Notes: generated by a model from the sequence alone, not told the origin. 64,000 nucleotides of DNA from Effrenium voratum (GCA_963377175.1 CAUJNA010002890.1:805510-869509); one strand, 5' to 3'; positions 50,468 to 61,030 are shown, counted from the stretch's first letter. Translations and numbers: made by a program.

Positions 50468-51054
50468 GTCATGCTTTTTTTTTTTTTATGGGTTCTGGGG
50501 GTTATCCAAGTGAGAACATGGGAGCGGTGGTTTTTTTCCCTTTGACTCATCTCATTTGGGGGGTTGACTTTGATGGTAACACCATGAGGCCAGTTTTTCG
50601 TTGTTTTTTTTGGGAAGGGTTGGCCTTTCAACCGACCAAAACAGATGCCGTCTTCTTTTTTTCCCGGTGGAAATCCATGGGGGGCATCTGAGCTGGTTAG
50701 TTGTTGTGCGGCTTGCCCGTTCCTAAAAGCGGCCACACCAAAGGTGGGGGAATCAGACCACGTTTGGGAGGAGCCTACTTTCTTAATGCAATGGGGCAGC
50801 TCAACCTTGGCAAGCAGTTCCCTTCATTCTGATTGTGTAGTCATCATGGCCCTCTTTGGTATCACAGAGAAGGCAATATCAACAATTCACCCACGGCGTG
50901 ATCTTGCGTGGGTCGCTACCTGGACTTTGGCCTCTAAGTTTGAACTCATGGTGTCATCCGGCTACCTACTGGGTAGCCCGTTTTTTGTTTCGGTGTCATG
51001 TTCGCGAAGTTCCCGGGGGTTCCCGGATGAGCCCATATGCTTCTTTTTCCCCAG

Positions 51055-51126
51055 ACCCAATGGCGATGAGTTCTGGTGTCGAATTTTCCAGACCCAGCAC
51101 CAAGATTTTCCTGTTCAGGTTACCCA
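51055..51126 (+). CDS. Exon interrupted by element B8 (5' part)
   Basis: A strong acceptor (CTTCTTTTTCCCCAG, AG 51053-51054) is followed by PNGDEFWCRIFQTQHQDFPV, then Q-V-T and the first two bases of a His codon (CA, 51125-51126). Element B8 begins at the next base. After B8 and its CCCA duplication, the T at 51250 completes CAT and the frame runs on as VCGSVRCQ. The conventional alternative, CAG|GTTACC as donor (51119) with CCTAG at 51245 as acceptor, puts the following exon in another frame. Confidence 0.65.
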
Positions 51127-51245
51127 CTAGGTCCCCCAGTGCCCTTTTGCCCCTTTTTTGGTTGGGAGGGTTCCCCTTCTAAAACAGAAGTCCACAAAAA
51201 AAATCGGGTAACCTTATTCTAACCTCTCAAATCTGGAGGACCTAG
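51127..51245 (+). repeat. Family B element B8 inside a codon, with CCCA duplication
   Basis: CTAGGTCCCCCAGTGCCC ... CTGGAGGACCTAG, 119 bp, flanked by CCCA at 51123-51126 and 51246-51249. Removing the element plus one CCCA restores an open frame. Confidence 0.85.
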
Positions 51246-51249
51246 CCCA

Positions 51250-51345
51250 TGTTTGTGGCTCGGTTCGGTGCCAGGTGTATTCGGATGCCTGTTCGCCGAG
51301 CACGGACTTCACCAAGTCCTGTGACACCTGGGAGCCCCGTGGCCG
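51250..51345 (+). CDS. Exon interrupted by element B8 (3' part), cysteine-rich
   Basis: Continues the frame from 51055-51126 and reads VCGSVRCQVYSDACSPSTD then FTKSCDTWEP. Third positions are G/C-richer than in the alternative frame that begins with ATG at 51249. Five cysteines match the cysteine-bearing style of neighbouring exons and suggest a disulphide-rich lumenal or extracellular region. A donor may lie at CCCC|GTGGCC. Confidence 0.6.
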
Positions 51346-51584
51346 GAAAAAATCGGACCCAAAGCGGCCTGAGATGCGGAGGTGTTGTTTTTTTCCTCGG
51401 GGGCGGGGGGGGTGGATGTTTGTTTCCTTTGTTTTTTTTTGGGGGGGGGGATGGATGTTTTTGATTGTTTTTTTTTGGGGGGAGGGGGTGTGGGAGAACC
51501 CTTGTTGCAATAGTTGTTCAAAGGGAAGCGCCTTGGCTGTGGATGTTTCTTTTCTCTTTGTGGGGGGGGAACCCTTGTTGGGAT

Positions 51585-51677
51585 ACCTGGAGTCGCCATG
51601 ACGCCTAAAAAATAAGATCATTACCCAAAACAATGAGGTCATGAACCCATTTTTAAGCGGTCATGGAGACTCCAGTT
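51585..51677 (+). repeat. Family A hairpin element, copy A9
   Basis: TA|CCTGGAGTCGCCATGACG ... GGTCATGGAGACTCCAG. Confidence 0.8.
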
Positions 51678-52015
51678 AGTTTTTAAAGGGAAGCCAAAAG
51701 GAGAACCACAACTTTGAGGCTCCCCGAAGAAGAGACACATGTCATCCTGGACCTTGTTGTTGACCGCTTTCTTCTGCCGGAATGGCCCACAAAAATCGAA
51801 CAAACACATAACATGGGTTTGTTGGGGCCCAGAATTGTCCAACAAGGGGCCTGCTCCTAGGCTTCCATTGGCTGAAATTAATCTTGCCTAGATAGCCCAG
51901 TTTTTTTTTTTTCGCCGTCACTGCGGGTTTTTGGGGTAAAGTGCATGGGGAAAAAAAGCAACTGGCAATCCGATCGATGTTGATTTTCCTCGGTTGGTTG
52001 AGGGAATCCATAACT

Positions 52016-52111
52016 GCCTGCAGTCTCCATGACCCTTAAAAAAGGGTGAATGACCCCATTATTTTGGATAATGACCTACCATTTTTTAAGGGTCAGAAGG
52101 AGGCTTCAGGT
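52016..52111 (+). repeat. Family A hairpin element, copy A10
   Basis: GCCTGCAGTCTCCATGACCC ... GGGTCAGAAGGAGGCTTCAGG. Confidence 0.75.
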
Positions 52112-52929
52112 GGACCTCTCTCTGCCCTCCTTTTTGTCCGCCGGGGCGTGAGGGTGTCCAATGCCCGGAGAATTCCAATCGATGGGAGGTTTCGGAGGTA
52201 CCAAATGACGACCGCGAGGAAACCATCCATCCAAAAGGTACCCGTGGACTTATGGAAACCGTTGGGGTCAAATGCAGAGGATCTCTCAGGAATCAGGTTG
52301 TACATCCTTAGGTACTTCAGGGGGAAATGGGATATAACCCAACATCATGGCTGGTGGATTCCCTTTCAGGGTAGATGGGGTCCATAATTTTGTCATTTGA
52401 ATTAGACAATCAATGGATTTCAGTTTCGATTACTTCGGCTTGGGCCTCCTTTACATGGCAAAAAAGAAAAAGAAACTGTTTTTTTGGTAGCCCCTACTAA
52501 AATGAACAGAACCATTGTTGGAAAACACACAAACAAAAACAAACACATGCCAACGACAGTGAAGCGTCCCATTGGTTTTCTCGGGGTGGGCAAGCCTTAG
52601 TTGGTGGTTTGGATTGGTGGTTTGGGGATTTGATTTGAACTCCTGGTTCTCGTGGGAATTAAAGGGGACACCACCCCCAAACCTTCGAACCACAAATCCA
52701 AGCCACCAAGCAGAGGGAATCCAAGCCACCACGTTTGCTGGGTCCGCCGATTTTATCACACACCCAAGTCCAAATAATTTGGATCGACGTGTTCCGTGCA
52801 CGGGGTACTCTTGGCGTGCCAGGCTGTTTGGTCCCAACCGCCAGGTTTCGAGGAACCTCCAAAATTGTCATTTTCACTCTTTGGTGCATTTTGCCAAGGG
52901 ATGTTAGGACTGAATCACTTGTTGCCAAC
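52112..52929. other. Intron-like stretch with weak coding patches
   Basis: The frame after A10 (LSALLFVRRGVRVSNARRIP) is open to 52386 but lacks splice borders. The rest is AT-rich. Confidence 0.3.
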
Positions 52930-52989
52930 TAATTTAAGTTGTCCTCATTAAACCACTAAAAGCTAAAAAAAAAAAACTACTTTTTTCAG
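52930..52989 (+). repeat. Family G element G10, supplying an acceptor
   Basis: TTAAACCACTAAAAGC then a run of A and ACTACTTTTTTCAG: the G right end reads as a splice acceptor. Confidence 0.6.
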
Positions 52990-53235
52990 GGCTTCGCAAA
53001 TTTCGCAACCCAGCAATGGACTCCACGTGAATTCTCTTCAAGGGAATCTCAGGCCTGCGCCTGGCGCCTGCCTTTTGTCTCGAAATTATTCCAGCGCCGC
53101 ATCCGTTGGCCGTCCGGTTGTCCGGCAAATTTCAGGACCAACAAATCCAGGTTTCGGATCCGTCCGTTTTGTTTCCCGGATAAATCAGGACAGGTCAGAA
53201 ACCACATCTCCTGCAAGCATCCCAGCACATGCGGC
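52990..53235 (+). CDS. Exon with two competing frames
   Basis: Begins after a strong acceptor (CTACTTTTTTCAG, AG 52988-52989). One frame (82 codons) reads TQQWTPREFSSRESQACAWR and ends RNHISCKHPSTCG before TGA at 53236. The C-x-x-P-x-T-C-G end resembles the C-P-x-T-C-G-C terminus I recall for the unnamed family. The other frame is open to a good donor, GAG|GTATGT at 53322, and includes LAVLTVLTLPAMVFVYLDSG. Codon bias is weak for both. Confidence 0.45.
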
Positions 53236-53447
53236 TGAAGCACTGGCTGTTTTGACAGTTTTAACACTTCCGGCGATGGTTTTCGTCTATTTGGACTCTG
53301 GTGTATTTCTGATTGCCCGAGGTATGTCTTCAACCTGGCTCATCCAGAATATAACTGCAGGGCCAGGCATCTTGGCTTTGGATCTTCCTCGAGCTTTTGG
53401 TTGGAGTCATGTTGAACATGACTCCCCGCCCCCCCTTTGTAAACCGT

Positions 53448-53543
53448 AGCTAGAGTCTCCATGACCCTTTACAAATGGTTGGTCATTGCCTAAAATAATG
53501 GGGCCATGGACCTATGTTTAAAGGGTCAGACGGACACTCCGGG
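53448..53543 (+). repeat. Family A hairpin element, copy A11
   Basis: GTAGCTAGAGTCTCCATGACCC ... GGGTCAGACGGACACTCCGGGTAGCT. Confidence 0.8.
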
Positions 53544-53714
53544 TAGCTACCCCTGGGCATTCCGAATAAATGTTTTGCGCCTTCCCACTCAAGGAGTTGC
53601 CCACTTGAAGACCCGAAGCCTTTGGCTTGCTGCAAGAACCTGACCGAAAAGCGGGCCTTGCTTCGTGAGCTTCCCAGTGATGGCTTCTCAAAAAGACATG
53701 CCCTCCCAGCCATG

Positions 53715-53778
53715 AAGAGGGAACCTGACGTTCGGGGAATGGTCCCTTTGAAAGGAAAATGTTAATTGGTGGGAGGGT
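53715..53778 (+). repeat. Family I element, copy I3
   Basis: GGGAACCTGACGTTCGGGG ... GTTAATTGGTGGGAGGG. Confidence 0.7.
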
Positions 53779-53809
53779 GTAATGATCCTGTGGACCCCTT
53801 GCTGAACAG

Positions 53810-53912
53810 GAATTACTGCACTACCAACAACCTGAACTGCTTGGCGCTGACGGCCGACTTGGAAGTCCGCGTCAGCCAAATCGAGAAGTTCCAGCCTCGT
53901 TGCTGCAAGTGA
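53810..53912 (+). CDS. Terminal exon, cysteine-rich C-terminus
   Basis: Follows GCTGAACAG (AG 53808-53809) and reads NYCTTNNLNCLALTADLEV then RVSQIEKFQPRCCK, ending at TGA (53910-53912). The frame also runs upstream to about 53781 (NDPVDPLLNR). Third positions are strongly G/C. Four cysteines in a short tail and the stop mark this as the 3' end of the cysteine-bearing gene. After it composition falls and repeats resume. Confidence 0.7.
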
Positions 53913-53959
53913 ACTTGTCGAGTGTATACTGCAAATGAGGAAGCTGTTTTTTGGAGGGT

Positions 53960-54053
53960 ACCTAGAGTCTCCATGACCCTTACAAAAATGAGGTCATTAC
54001 CCCAACTTATGGGGTCATGACGCCTTTTTCTAGGGGTCATGGAGACTCCTGGT
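53960..54053 (+). repeat. Family A hairpin element, copy A12
   Basis: GGTA|CCTAGAGTCTCCATGACCC ... GGGTCATGGAGACTCCTGG|TACC. Confidence 0.85.
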
Positions 54054-57000
54054 ACCTGTTTTCTCAGACACCCAGTGGTGCCCCCTGTGCTTTTCTTGGA
54101 AGGGGGGCTCCCTTTAATATCGACTACCACAAAGAAGAGGGCCGTTTTTTTTTTTTTTGCCATGGCCACTTGGGGCTGGGTTTTGGGGTTGATTTCAAGG
54201 GAAGCGGAAAGGGACACCAACCTTCTCTGGCACCCGTGTTTTACTACACACTCATATGAGATTCGTTCAACATGTTCATTAGTGTATAGTGCAGTTGGGA
54301 GGCACATGGGGGAACTCACTAACTGTTCCATTTCCCGTTGAGACAAGTGGCAGGTATGGCTAAAATTTGGGTGGAGCTGGCAGAAAACATCCCCAAATGG
54401 TTCAAGGTTGCTCTGACCCTCGCAAGAACCGACACATGACCCATGAGCTATGATCTTATTTGGTCTATTTTCATCGGATCCAGTCGTCGGGGGTGGGAGT
54501 CGGGGAGGGCAGAAAAGTTGGTTTAGCTTGTCAGCCCTGATCAGCTAAACCAACTGATGAGCTTAAAGGACATCAGGAAAAGTTGGTTTAGCTTATCAGA
54601 AAAGGTTGGTTTAGCTTATCAAAATAGGGAGACCTCAAACATAGCGGTTGTCCTTGTTGATGTCCCTTTGCACGCAACCCCGCCAAAAAAAGACACACAG
54701 ACACAGATGTGGGTGATTCTGAAACCATCCGAAAAAGGGATTCTGCAAGACCCGCGAAGCTAAGCGAAGATCAAACATCTCAGAATCCCAAAGGTGGGAA
54801 AACGGAGAGTCGGTGCAGGGCTGTGGGGAATGACCACTTCTGTGATACAACAGTAATTTGATCATAGAAACGGGGATTCCCTTGCATCACAGAAGTGGGG
54901 ATAATCCCCTTGATCCCACAACCCCGTTCAGTTATGTTGGTTGCTTTGAAAAGGATCCCTCCAAGAAAAATCATGTTGACACTGTGCCACTGGATTTGTA
55001 ACACAACTCCAAACCAGAACCCTTGGAGAAACGTCATGCAACCGCCTGCTTCGATAGCAGTGTGTCACCGCTGCACCATGCTCCTTGCTTAACATGGGAT
55101 AAAGGCAACTCAGAAGACAACCAACCACTTGAGGCCTTCATTGTTTTTAAAAGGCAAACCAAAAGGAAACCAGCTACTGGCAGGGTTCCCAATTTTGAGA
55201 AGCACCCAATATAGACCAGAGTCAGGCATCTTCTGTTGGAGGGTGATTTGCCGGAGTTCTTTAGTGAGGCCTTACTGCAGCCTTCCATGATGTGAGATGT
55301 CATCGCAAGCTCCGTGCGTCCGCGCGTGCGTGAGTGCGTGCGCGTGGACATGGGCGTGGGCGTGTACGTGTGGGTGTGTGAGATGGTGTGTGTGTGTGTG
55401 TGAAGTGAAGTGAAGTTAAGTCAAGTGAAGTGAAGTGAAGTGACGTGAGGAGAGGTGAGGCGAGTGAGTAAATGAGTGTGTGTGTGTGTGTGTCTGTGTT
55501 CTGTGTCTGTCGCATGACTGAGTTCTAAGTTCATGCATTTGGCTCAGCTGAAGGGACAATTTGATTCTTCCCCTAGCCCAATCCTGCAGACAGTGCTACA
55601 TCTGCCCTGGAACGCCGATGAAATTCGGGTTCCCCTGAAGCACTGAGCATCCGAGTGGTTGTTAAACAACCAGATCCAAGAATGGGGTTCAACTATTGAC
55701 AACTTTCATGTGTTTGTATGTTTTTGCTGGTTCTGTTCATTTTTGTTAGGCTGCAAAAAGCAACAATAATGCTGCGACCAAGGGTTGTAAAGCTAACTTT
55801 TCGGTTGTTTTTGTTGTGTTGCTGGAGGTTTATCCAGGTTTCCCTAGGTTTCCCTCAGCTTTCCACGTGAGTGTTTCTTAGGCTGCCAGGCGTCCAGTCC
55901 AAGCTGGAGGACTGTCGGGGAAAAAACACAAAGTCCAGCAGGATTTTTGTTGTAGGCTCGTTTCCCCTTGTGCTGGTTGTTTATGCCCAGGCTTGGTTAG
56001 CGGCGCCCCCTTTTTTTTTCTTCGTTTTGTTTGGAAGGGTTCGCCTTGAACCTCGATCAACCAAAACAGAATGCCCCCTTTTCTTCCCATGGCCACTGGG
56101 CACTTGAGAAGATCAGTCGAACACCATCGTTCCCCCGTGAAAAGAATGGCTTCGCCAATTTGAATGATGACAATCCTTGGGCAAACAAGGATGGTTATAT
56201 TTTATATGCACCCCCATTGTCTTTCTGGTGGTTTGAACCTCTTGGTTTTGAGGGAAGCCAAAAGGCAACATTTTGCTTGTCGGCTCCCCCTATTTGGAGA
56301 CAACACCACGTTGACAGGGTTCCCTATTTGCCCCGGGGGGGGGGGTTAAACATCACCTGTTCGCCCAATTTACGGTGAGTTTCCTTTTGGCGAATGTTCA
56401 AATGGAACTGTGACAAGCTAAGGCCGGATGCACTTTGCTTTGAAACTGTAGAGGGTGAGAATCAATCCTTCATCCTACGTCCAGCAAAGGAGGTTTCCCT
56501 TTTTGTCGAGTCGCGCTACAGATGAACTACAAGGGTGTTCGGCCAAGTTGGAAAGTGGTTAGCAACATAAGTTAAATTTCGCGTATTTGCTCCCTCAGTG
56601 GAGTTAGCCTTGTTTGTCGGTTTTAGCTTAGGCTAGTATCAACTTACTTGCTTGACCGAACATCCAAGGGTCGTCTCGCAGTAATTAGGACCCCTTCCCC
56701 CGACCCCATTTTAGCAACCCAGGGGTCCGCAAATACACACTTGTTTTCATCGAACCCTTAGACCCACTCCGTGTTTTTGTGGTTTTGAGGGCACCTTTCT
56801 CACCTGTGTTTCAGGGTATAGTTCCCACATGTAGAGTGTGGAGAGGTGATGACCCTCGGATATAACGTGATTTCCCTAGACCCGCTATCCCGCTTCCAGA
56901 TTTAGCTTACCTCTTGGCCCGTCTGCCCTTTTGGACTTTCGTCCTTTTCCAGCTGTCGGATCCGTCGGTGGTTTGCCACAGTCCTGGCACTGTCGACATG

Positions 57001-57342
57001 AATTTTGCAGGCAATCAGTGTTAACTTAAATTGGTTGCTCGATATCTTTCACAAGAATGGTCAGCTTGGGGGATTGTAAGTATCAGGCTTCAACCGCTTC
57101 CCGTGAACAAAATGGCATGGCAATCAAAGGGACCCAAATGGATGATGGCACTGGTGAAGAGTAAACAATGGATTGGTGAAGTCTGAACCCAACCATTGTC
57201 TTAATGGTTGTCACTGAACCCCAGTCGTAGCTCCCTAGTTCAGAGCTTTCGGGTCGTTGTGTTTTGTTTTGAGTTTTTTCCACGGCCGGGGGTAGCCTCG
57301 AGCGCAATGAGCCCCGATTGGCCGTTTTGTAGGCGGTTTTAT
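54054..57342. other. Mostly non-coding stretch, possible intergenic region
   Basis: No exon with good borders and codon bias. It includes three copies of AAGTTGGTTTAGCTTATC-like sequence (54515-54620), microsatellites at 55370-55500 and T/G-rich segments. It follows a terminal exon, so a gene boundary is plausible here. Confidence 0.4.
55369..55495 (+). repeat. GTGTG and GAAGT microsatellites
   Basis: Runs of TGTGTGTG, GTGAAGTGAAGTGAAG and again TGTGTGTGTG. Confidence 0.9.
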
Positions 57343-57490
57343 TACTGTGGATGGTTGAAACCGAAACCCAGAAATCGCACGACAAAATGCAAGCATTGTT
57401 GAAACTAACGTTGGTTGGTATGTACAAGGGAATCGAATCATTCCAGGGTGCTTCGGTGGTGCGAAATGGAGTTTGTCCATCCATAGTATC
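57343..57490 (+). repeat. Family F element, copy F4
   Basis: TA|CTGTGGATGGTTGAAACC ... GAAATGGAGTTTGTCCATCC ... TAG|TA. Interior GGTATGTACAAGGGAATCG. Confidence 0.8.
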
Positions 57491-57694
57491 ATCGGGGTTG
57501 CAAGGCCTAAACCTTGAGAACCATCATGGAATCAGAAGTCAACGGAAGTCTTGTTTTTGTTTTTTGTTCTTTCCTCTTTTTTTTTGTTTCCGGGGCAGCC
57601 CTTGTCCGGATGTTCGATTCAATACCAAAGGAAGGGGCGCTGTTTGGTTCCGTATTCCATTTTGATTTGACACGGCTGGCAAGTTTTTGACTGA

Positions 57695-57810
57695 AAGGGG
57701 CAGGGTACTTAGTACGTGGGTAATAACCATGGTTATGTGCCACAAAAGCCATGGTTCTAAGTCTCTTAAGTAGCTTGTAACCAGGCTTCGGTACCCGATC
57801 CCCTAAGATT
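57695..57810 (+). repeat. Family D element, copy D11
   Basis: AAAGGGGCAGGGTACTTAG, GGTAATAACCATGGTTATG, CACAAAAGCCATGGTTCTAAG, GTACCCGATCCCC. Confidence 0.75.
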
Positions 57811-58337
57811 GGCCCTTCCAAAGACAGGATCCTAAGATGGGTCACCTACCCACAGCTAAGTGTCAGGAATTGTCAGAGGGTCCCAAGCGGAACCTCATAT
57901 TGGTTTTCGGTTTGGTTCTTTCAAATCCGCAAGTATGAGGTACCGAGACTGTTTTTCAGGGTCATTGTTGAGGGGTCACGTCGACTCCCATAATGCCTGA
58001 GACGTCTTTTTGGTTTCCCTTTGGGAGAAACATGGTACCCTCCAAAATCAGACATACACGCACTCACTTTTCTGGTGTCTCCGCTACAACCATTCTCAAT
58101 TTTAGGATAGACTAGTGGAAGTATGCTTTCTCTGCATCCCGGCGGGCCAAGAAAAGGGGTTCCCTGAAACAACACACACACAGACACATGGAGTGTAAGG
58201 TAAGGCTTGGAGAGAAGTCTCTTACTTGATTGCCTGGCATGTTTTAAATTAAGAGGGGTGATCCAAATCCATAGTTGGATGGATTTTGGCGGGGAGGCTC
58301 ATATACCACAAACACAAGCTGGTAGGCCAGTATATTC

Positions 58338-58472
58338 TACTGTGGATGGACGCAATTCTGCAGCACCCAACAAACCCTGGAATGATTCGATTCCCCAAGG
58401 TAAATACCAACGTGATGGTTTGAGCCATGGTTTCATCGACCGTGGTGCGAACGGATTTCGATTTCCATCCAC
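58338..58472 (+). repeat. Family F element, copy F5
   Basis: TA|CTGTGGATGGACGCAATTC ... GGTGCGAACGGATTTCG. Its right end abuts A13. Confidence 0.8.
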
Positions 58473-58566
58473 CTGAAGGTCTCCATGACCCTTAAAGAAT
58501 GGGGTCATGATCCAAAATAGCGGGGGCATTGACCCATTTTTTTTCAGGGTCATGAAGACTCCAGGT
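58471..58566 (+). repeat. Family A hairpin element, copy A13
   Basis: CACCTGAAGGTCTCCATGACCC ... GGGTCATGAAGACTCCAGG|TA. The right flank reads CCAG|GTAAGC, a perfect donor. Confidence 0.85.
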
Positions 58567-58655
58567 AAGCACAATCCTTGCTTGGTGGTTTGGATTGGTG
58601 GGGTAAGTGGGTACCCACAGTCCTCCATTTGCTTAAGCCCCCTGAAAACAAACAG

Positions 58656-58743
58656 CGTTTCGTTCACTCGCGAGGAGAGTATCAAGAACGCCTTGTCCTG
58701 GGCGTGGCAAATGCCCGTCACGAGCCTGGAGATCCTCGGACTT
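58656..58743 (+). CDS. Exon of an unrecognised protein
   Basis: Follows CTGAAAACAAACAG (AG 58654-58655) and ends CTT|GTTTAT. It reads VSFTREESIKNALSWAWQMP then VTSLEILGL, with high third-position GC, and includes an amphipathic helix. A decayed E left end (TCCATTTGCTTAAGCCCCC) lies just upstream. It belongs to a gene downstream of the terminal exon at 53.9 kb. Confidence 0.6.
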
Positions 58744-58917
58744 GTTTATTTTAGGTTTTTTTTAAATGATGTTTTTGTGTTGTTGCTGGTTTTCAGTGTT
58801 TATGTGTTCCAGCATATTTCTAGTGCCCTTCAATGAAGGGCACTTCACGTGTTTTTGAATCGAGGGCACTGAAAAGAAGCTGGTTGTTTGCTATTTGTGT
58901 TGTTTGTATGTTTGTCT

Positions 58918-59030
58918 TCATTCGCTGAATTGTTTTTTTGGTGTGTTTTCCCTTGTTGGCTTTAAAGAGAGTCGATGTTACTGCTGGACATAGCTTTATT
59001 TTTTCCAGGGGGGGTAAAGGCACATGGAAG
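58918..59030 (+). repeat. Family E element, copy E13
   Basis: CCCTTGTTGGCTTTAAAGAG, TACTGCTGGACATAGC, TTTTCCAGGGGGGG, right end GCACATGGAAG. Confidence 0.75.
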
Positions 59031-59258
59031 TTTGTGTTGTTGAATGGTTCCTTGTGTTGGTGTTTATTTTGCACGTCGAATTCGGTATTTTGAAAGATGT
59101 CTTGATTGGTTGTGCCCTTGTTTGTTTGCTTCAGCGGGGTTGCTCAGTTTTATTTGTTGTTTATTTGCTTGTTTGTTAGTTTGTTTAAGTTCGTTTGGTT
59201 GGATTTGCTTATTTCGTTCGGCTTATGAAACCCGACGTTCGGGGGGTCCCTTTACTTG

Positions 59259-59400
59259 AAGGGGCGATCGGATACTTAGTACGTGGTTATAAATCCTGGA
59301 TATAACCCACTGAACAGAGACTTATAACCATGACTTTGTGCGTTATTTCACCAGGCTTATGATCACGTACCTCGCGTACCGAATAGATTGGCCCTGTCTG
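59259..59400 (+). repeat. Family D element, copy D12
   Basis: GAAGGGGCGATCGGATAC, AACAGAGACTTATAACCATG, CGTACCGAATAGATTGGCCC. Confidence 0.75.
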
Positions 59401-59879
59401 GTCCGAAACAATGTTCTTCTCAAACTTGCTGGTGCTCAGGGAATTTGGGACTGTTCCCAGAGGTCCCCTAGGAAAACACCAGGAGTGTGTTTTTAGGGGT
59501 CCTATGTCTTATTCCCTGCTTATCGCACCGCAAGAAGGGCCATTTCCCTGGACCTCCGAAGGTCAGTACCTGGGTGTGTTCCCCCGGCCCGAAAAAACGG
59601 GGGCACCCTCTAGTAGGAACCCTTACTGACATATGTTGATCGCGGGGCGCCCCAGTTAAGGGTGGGTATGGGTCAAAGCAAACAACCCGCAAACCGCATA
59701 TTTGTGTGTCCATGTGTCCATTTACGAGGACAAGCCGTTTTGGGGTTACCCGTTTTTGACTCCCATTTCAGTAGATAAGTAGAGATGTCCTCCCATCAAA
59801 TTATCATGGAACCGGTTTCGGGGTTTCGGGGTTTCGGCGGGGGAGGCCATTTCCTTTCAAAGGGACCTGGACCCGGAAG

Positions 59880-59966
59880 TCGGTGGCTTAAAGGGTCATT
59901 GTACTTAGTGGGTAATAACCACGGTTCTAACCCACAGAAGCCACAGGTACCGAATCGATCGCCCCT
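59880..59966 (+). repeat. Family D element, copy D13 (short)
   Basis: GTACTTAGTGGGTAATAACC ... GTACCGAATCGATCGCCCC. Confidence 0.75.
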
Positions 59967-60017
59967 TTAAGTACTCGTTTTGGGGTGGTGCTTTGAACCC
60001 TACGGATGTTCGTTACC

Positions 60018-60510
60018 AACTTGGATGGTCCAAAAGGTTTCCCTGGTTGGTCCATATTTTGTCAAGGGTCCAACAGGTGAACCCTGTATTTTCACGTCCT
60101 TTGGCTAAGTGGCTTGCTTGAATGTTCGACCAACGTGCTAACCAACGTGGGGTACAACCCGTGGGCTACAAATAGGGTAATTGGGGTTGGTTGGGGTTGG
60201 TCCCCCTATAAATATCTTCATAGTTTTGGTAACTTGGATGGTCCATATGGTTTTCTTGGTTGGTCCCATATGTTGTCAAATGTTTCCATCAGGTGAACCC
60301 TAGATTTTTCACGTCCTTTGGCTAAGTGGCTTACTTGAATGTTCAACCAACGTGCTAACCAACGTGGGGTACAACCCGTAGTTGCAACTAGGGCAGTTGG
60401 GGTTGGTTGGGGTTGGTCCCCCTATAGACTATAGATATCTTTGTATCTTTCGTAACTTGGAGTCCATATGGTTTCCCTCGTTGGTCCCATATTTTGTCAA
60501 TAATTGTCCA
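60018..60510 (+). repeat. Tandem repeat of about 215 bp containing an H-like element
   Basis: AACTTGGATGGTCCA recurs at 60018 and 60231 and, diverged, at 60454 (periods 213 and 223 bp). Each unit has TTGGTCCATATTTTGTCAA, CACGTCCTTTGGCTAAGTGG and CCAACGTGGGGTACAACCC. Confidence 0.85.
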
Positions 60511-60616
60511 ACAGCTAAGAAAATGGAACATCCGAGTTGGCCTGAAAATGGCCTTCCCAGAACCATGCCAACTCATTTGTCACCTATCGCAAGTAAGCAA
60601 ATGGAAGGAGAGATCT

Positions 60617-60782
60617 ACCTGGAGTCTCCACGACCCATTAAACATGGGTCAATGACCCCAAAATGTTGGGGTAATGACTTATTCGCTTTGCGTGGATTCG
60701 CTATGACCCATGAAAAATGGGGTCATTCTCCAAATAATGGGGTCATGGGCCCCATGGTTCAAGGGTCAGAAGGAGACTCCAA
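60617..60782 (+). repeat. Composite of two family A elements, A14
   Basis: CCTGGAGTCTCCACGACCC ... then a second inner block GACCCATGAAAAATGGGGTC ... GGTCAGAAGGAGACTCC. Confidence 0.75.
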
Positions 60783-60800
60783 CGGCTCACCGAATCTTAG

Positions 60801-60898
60801 GCTCACCTCAGAAGCTCCAGATCCCGCCGAGTCGGGGGAGGGCCTGGCCTGGATCGCGCTGGTGTCCAAGAACATGCCCCACCTCGCCCCTTTGAAGC
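60801..60898 (+). CDS. Exon of an unrecognised protein
   Basis: Follows CCGAATCTTAG (AG 60799-60800) and ends AAGC|GTTTGACG. It reads LTSEAPDPAESGEGLAWIAL then VSKNMPHLAPLK, with strong third-position GC. It is bracketed by the A14 composite upstream and element F6 nine bases downstream. Acidic start, then a hydrophobic helix, with no domain recognised. Confidence 0.6.
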
Positions 60899-60907
60899 GT
60901 TTGACGC

Positions 60908-61030
60908 TACTTTGGATGGTTGCGAAATCCATTTCGCACGCAAGAAACCATGGAATGATTCGATTTCCCTAATACCAACAATGGGTTCCCATCGTTTCAA
61001 ACTGGTGCAGGATTTCGTCCATCCAGAGTA
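60908..61030 (+). repeat. Family F element, copy F6
   Basis: TA|CTTTGGATGGTTGCGAAATCC ... GGATTTCGTCCATCCAGAG|TA, starting nine bases after an exon end. Confidence 0.8.

Noticed and set aside
54357..54440. Small ORF MAKIWVELAENIPKWF, 27 codons, as a gene or first exon
   Set aside because: Too short. No codon bias or context beyond its ATG and TGA.
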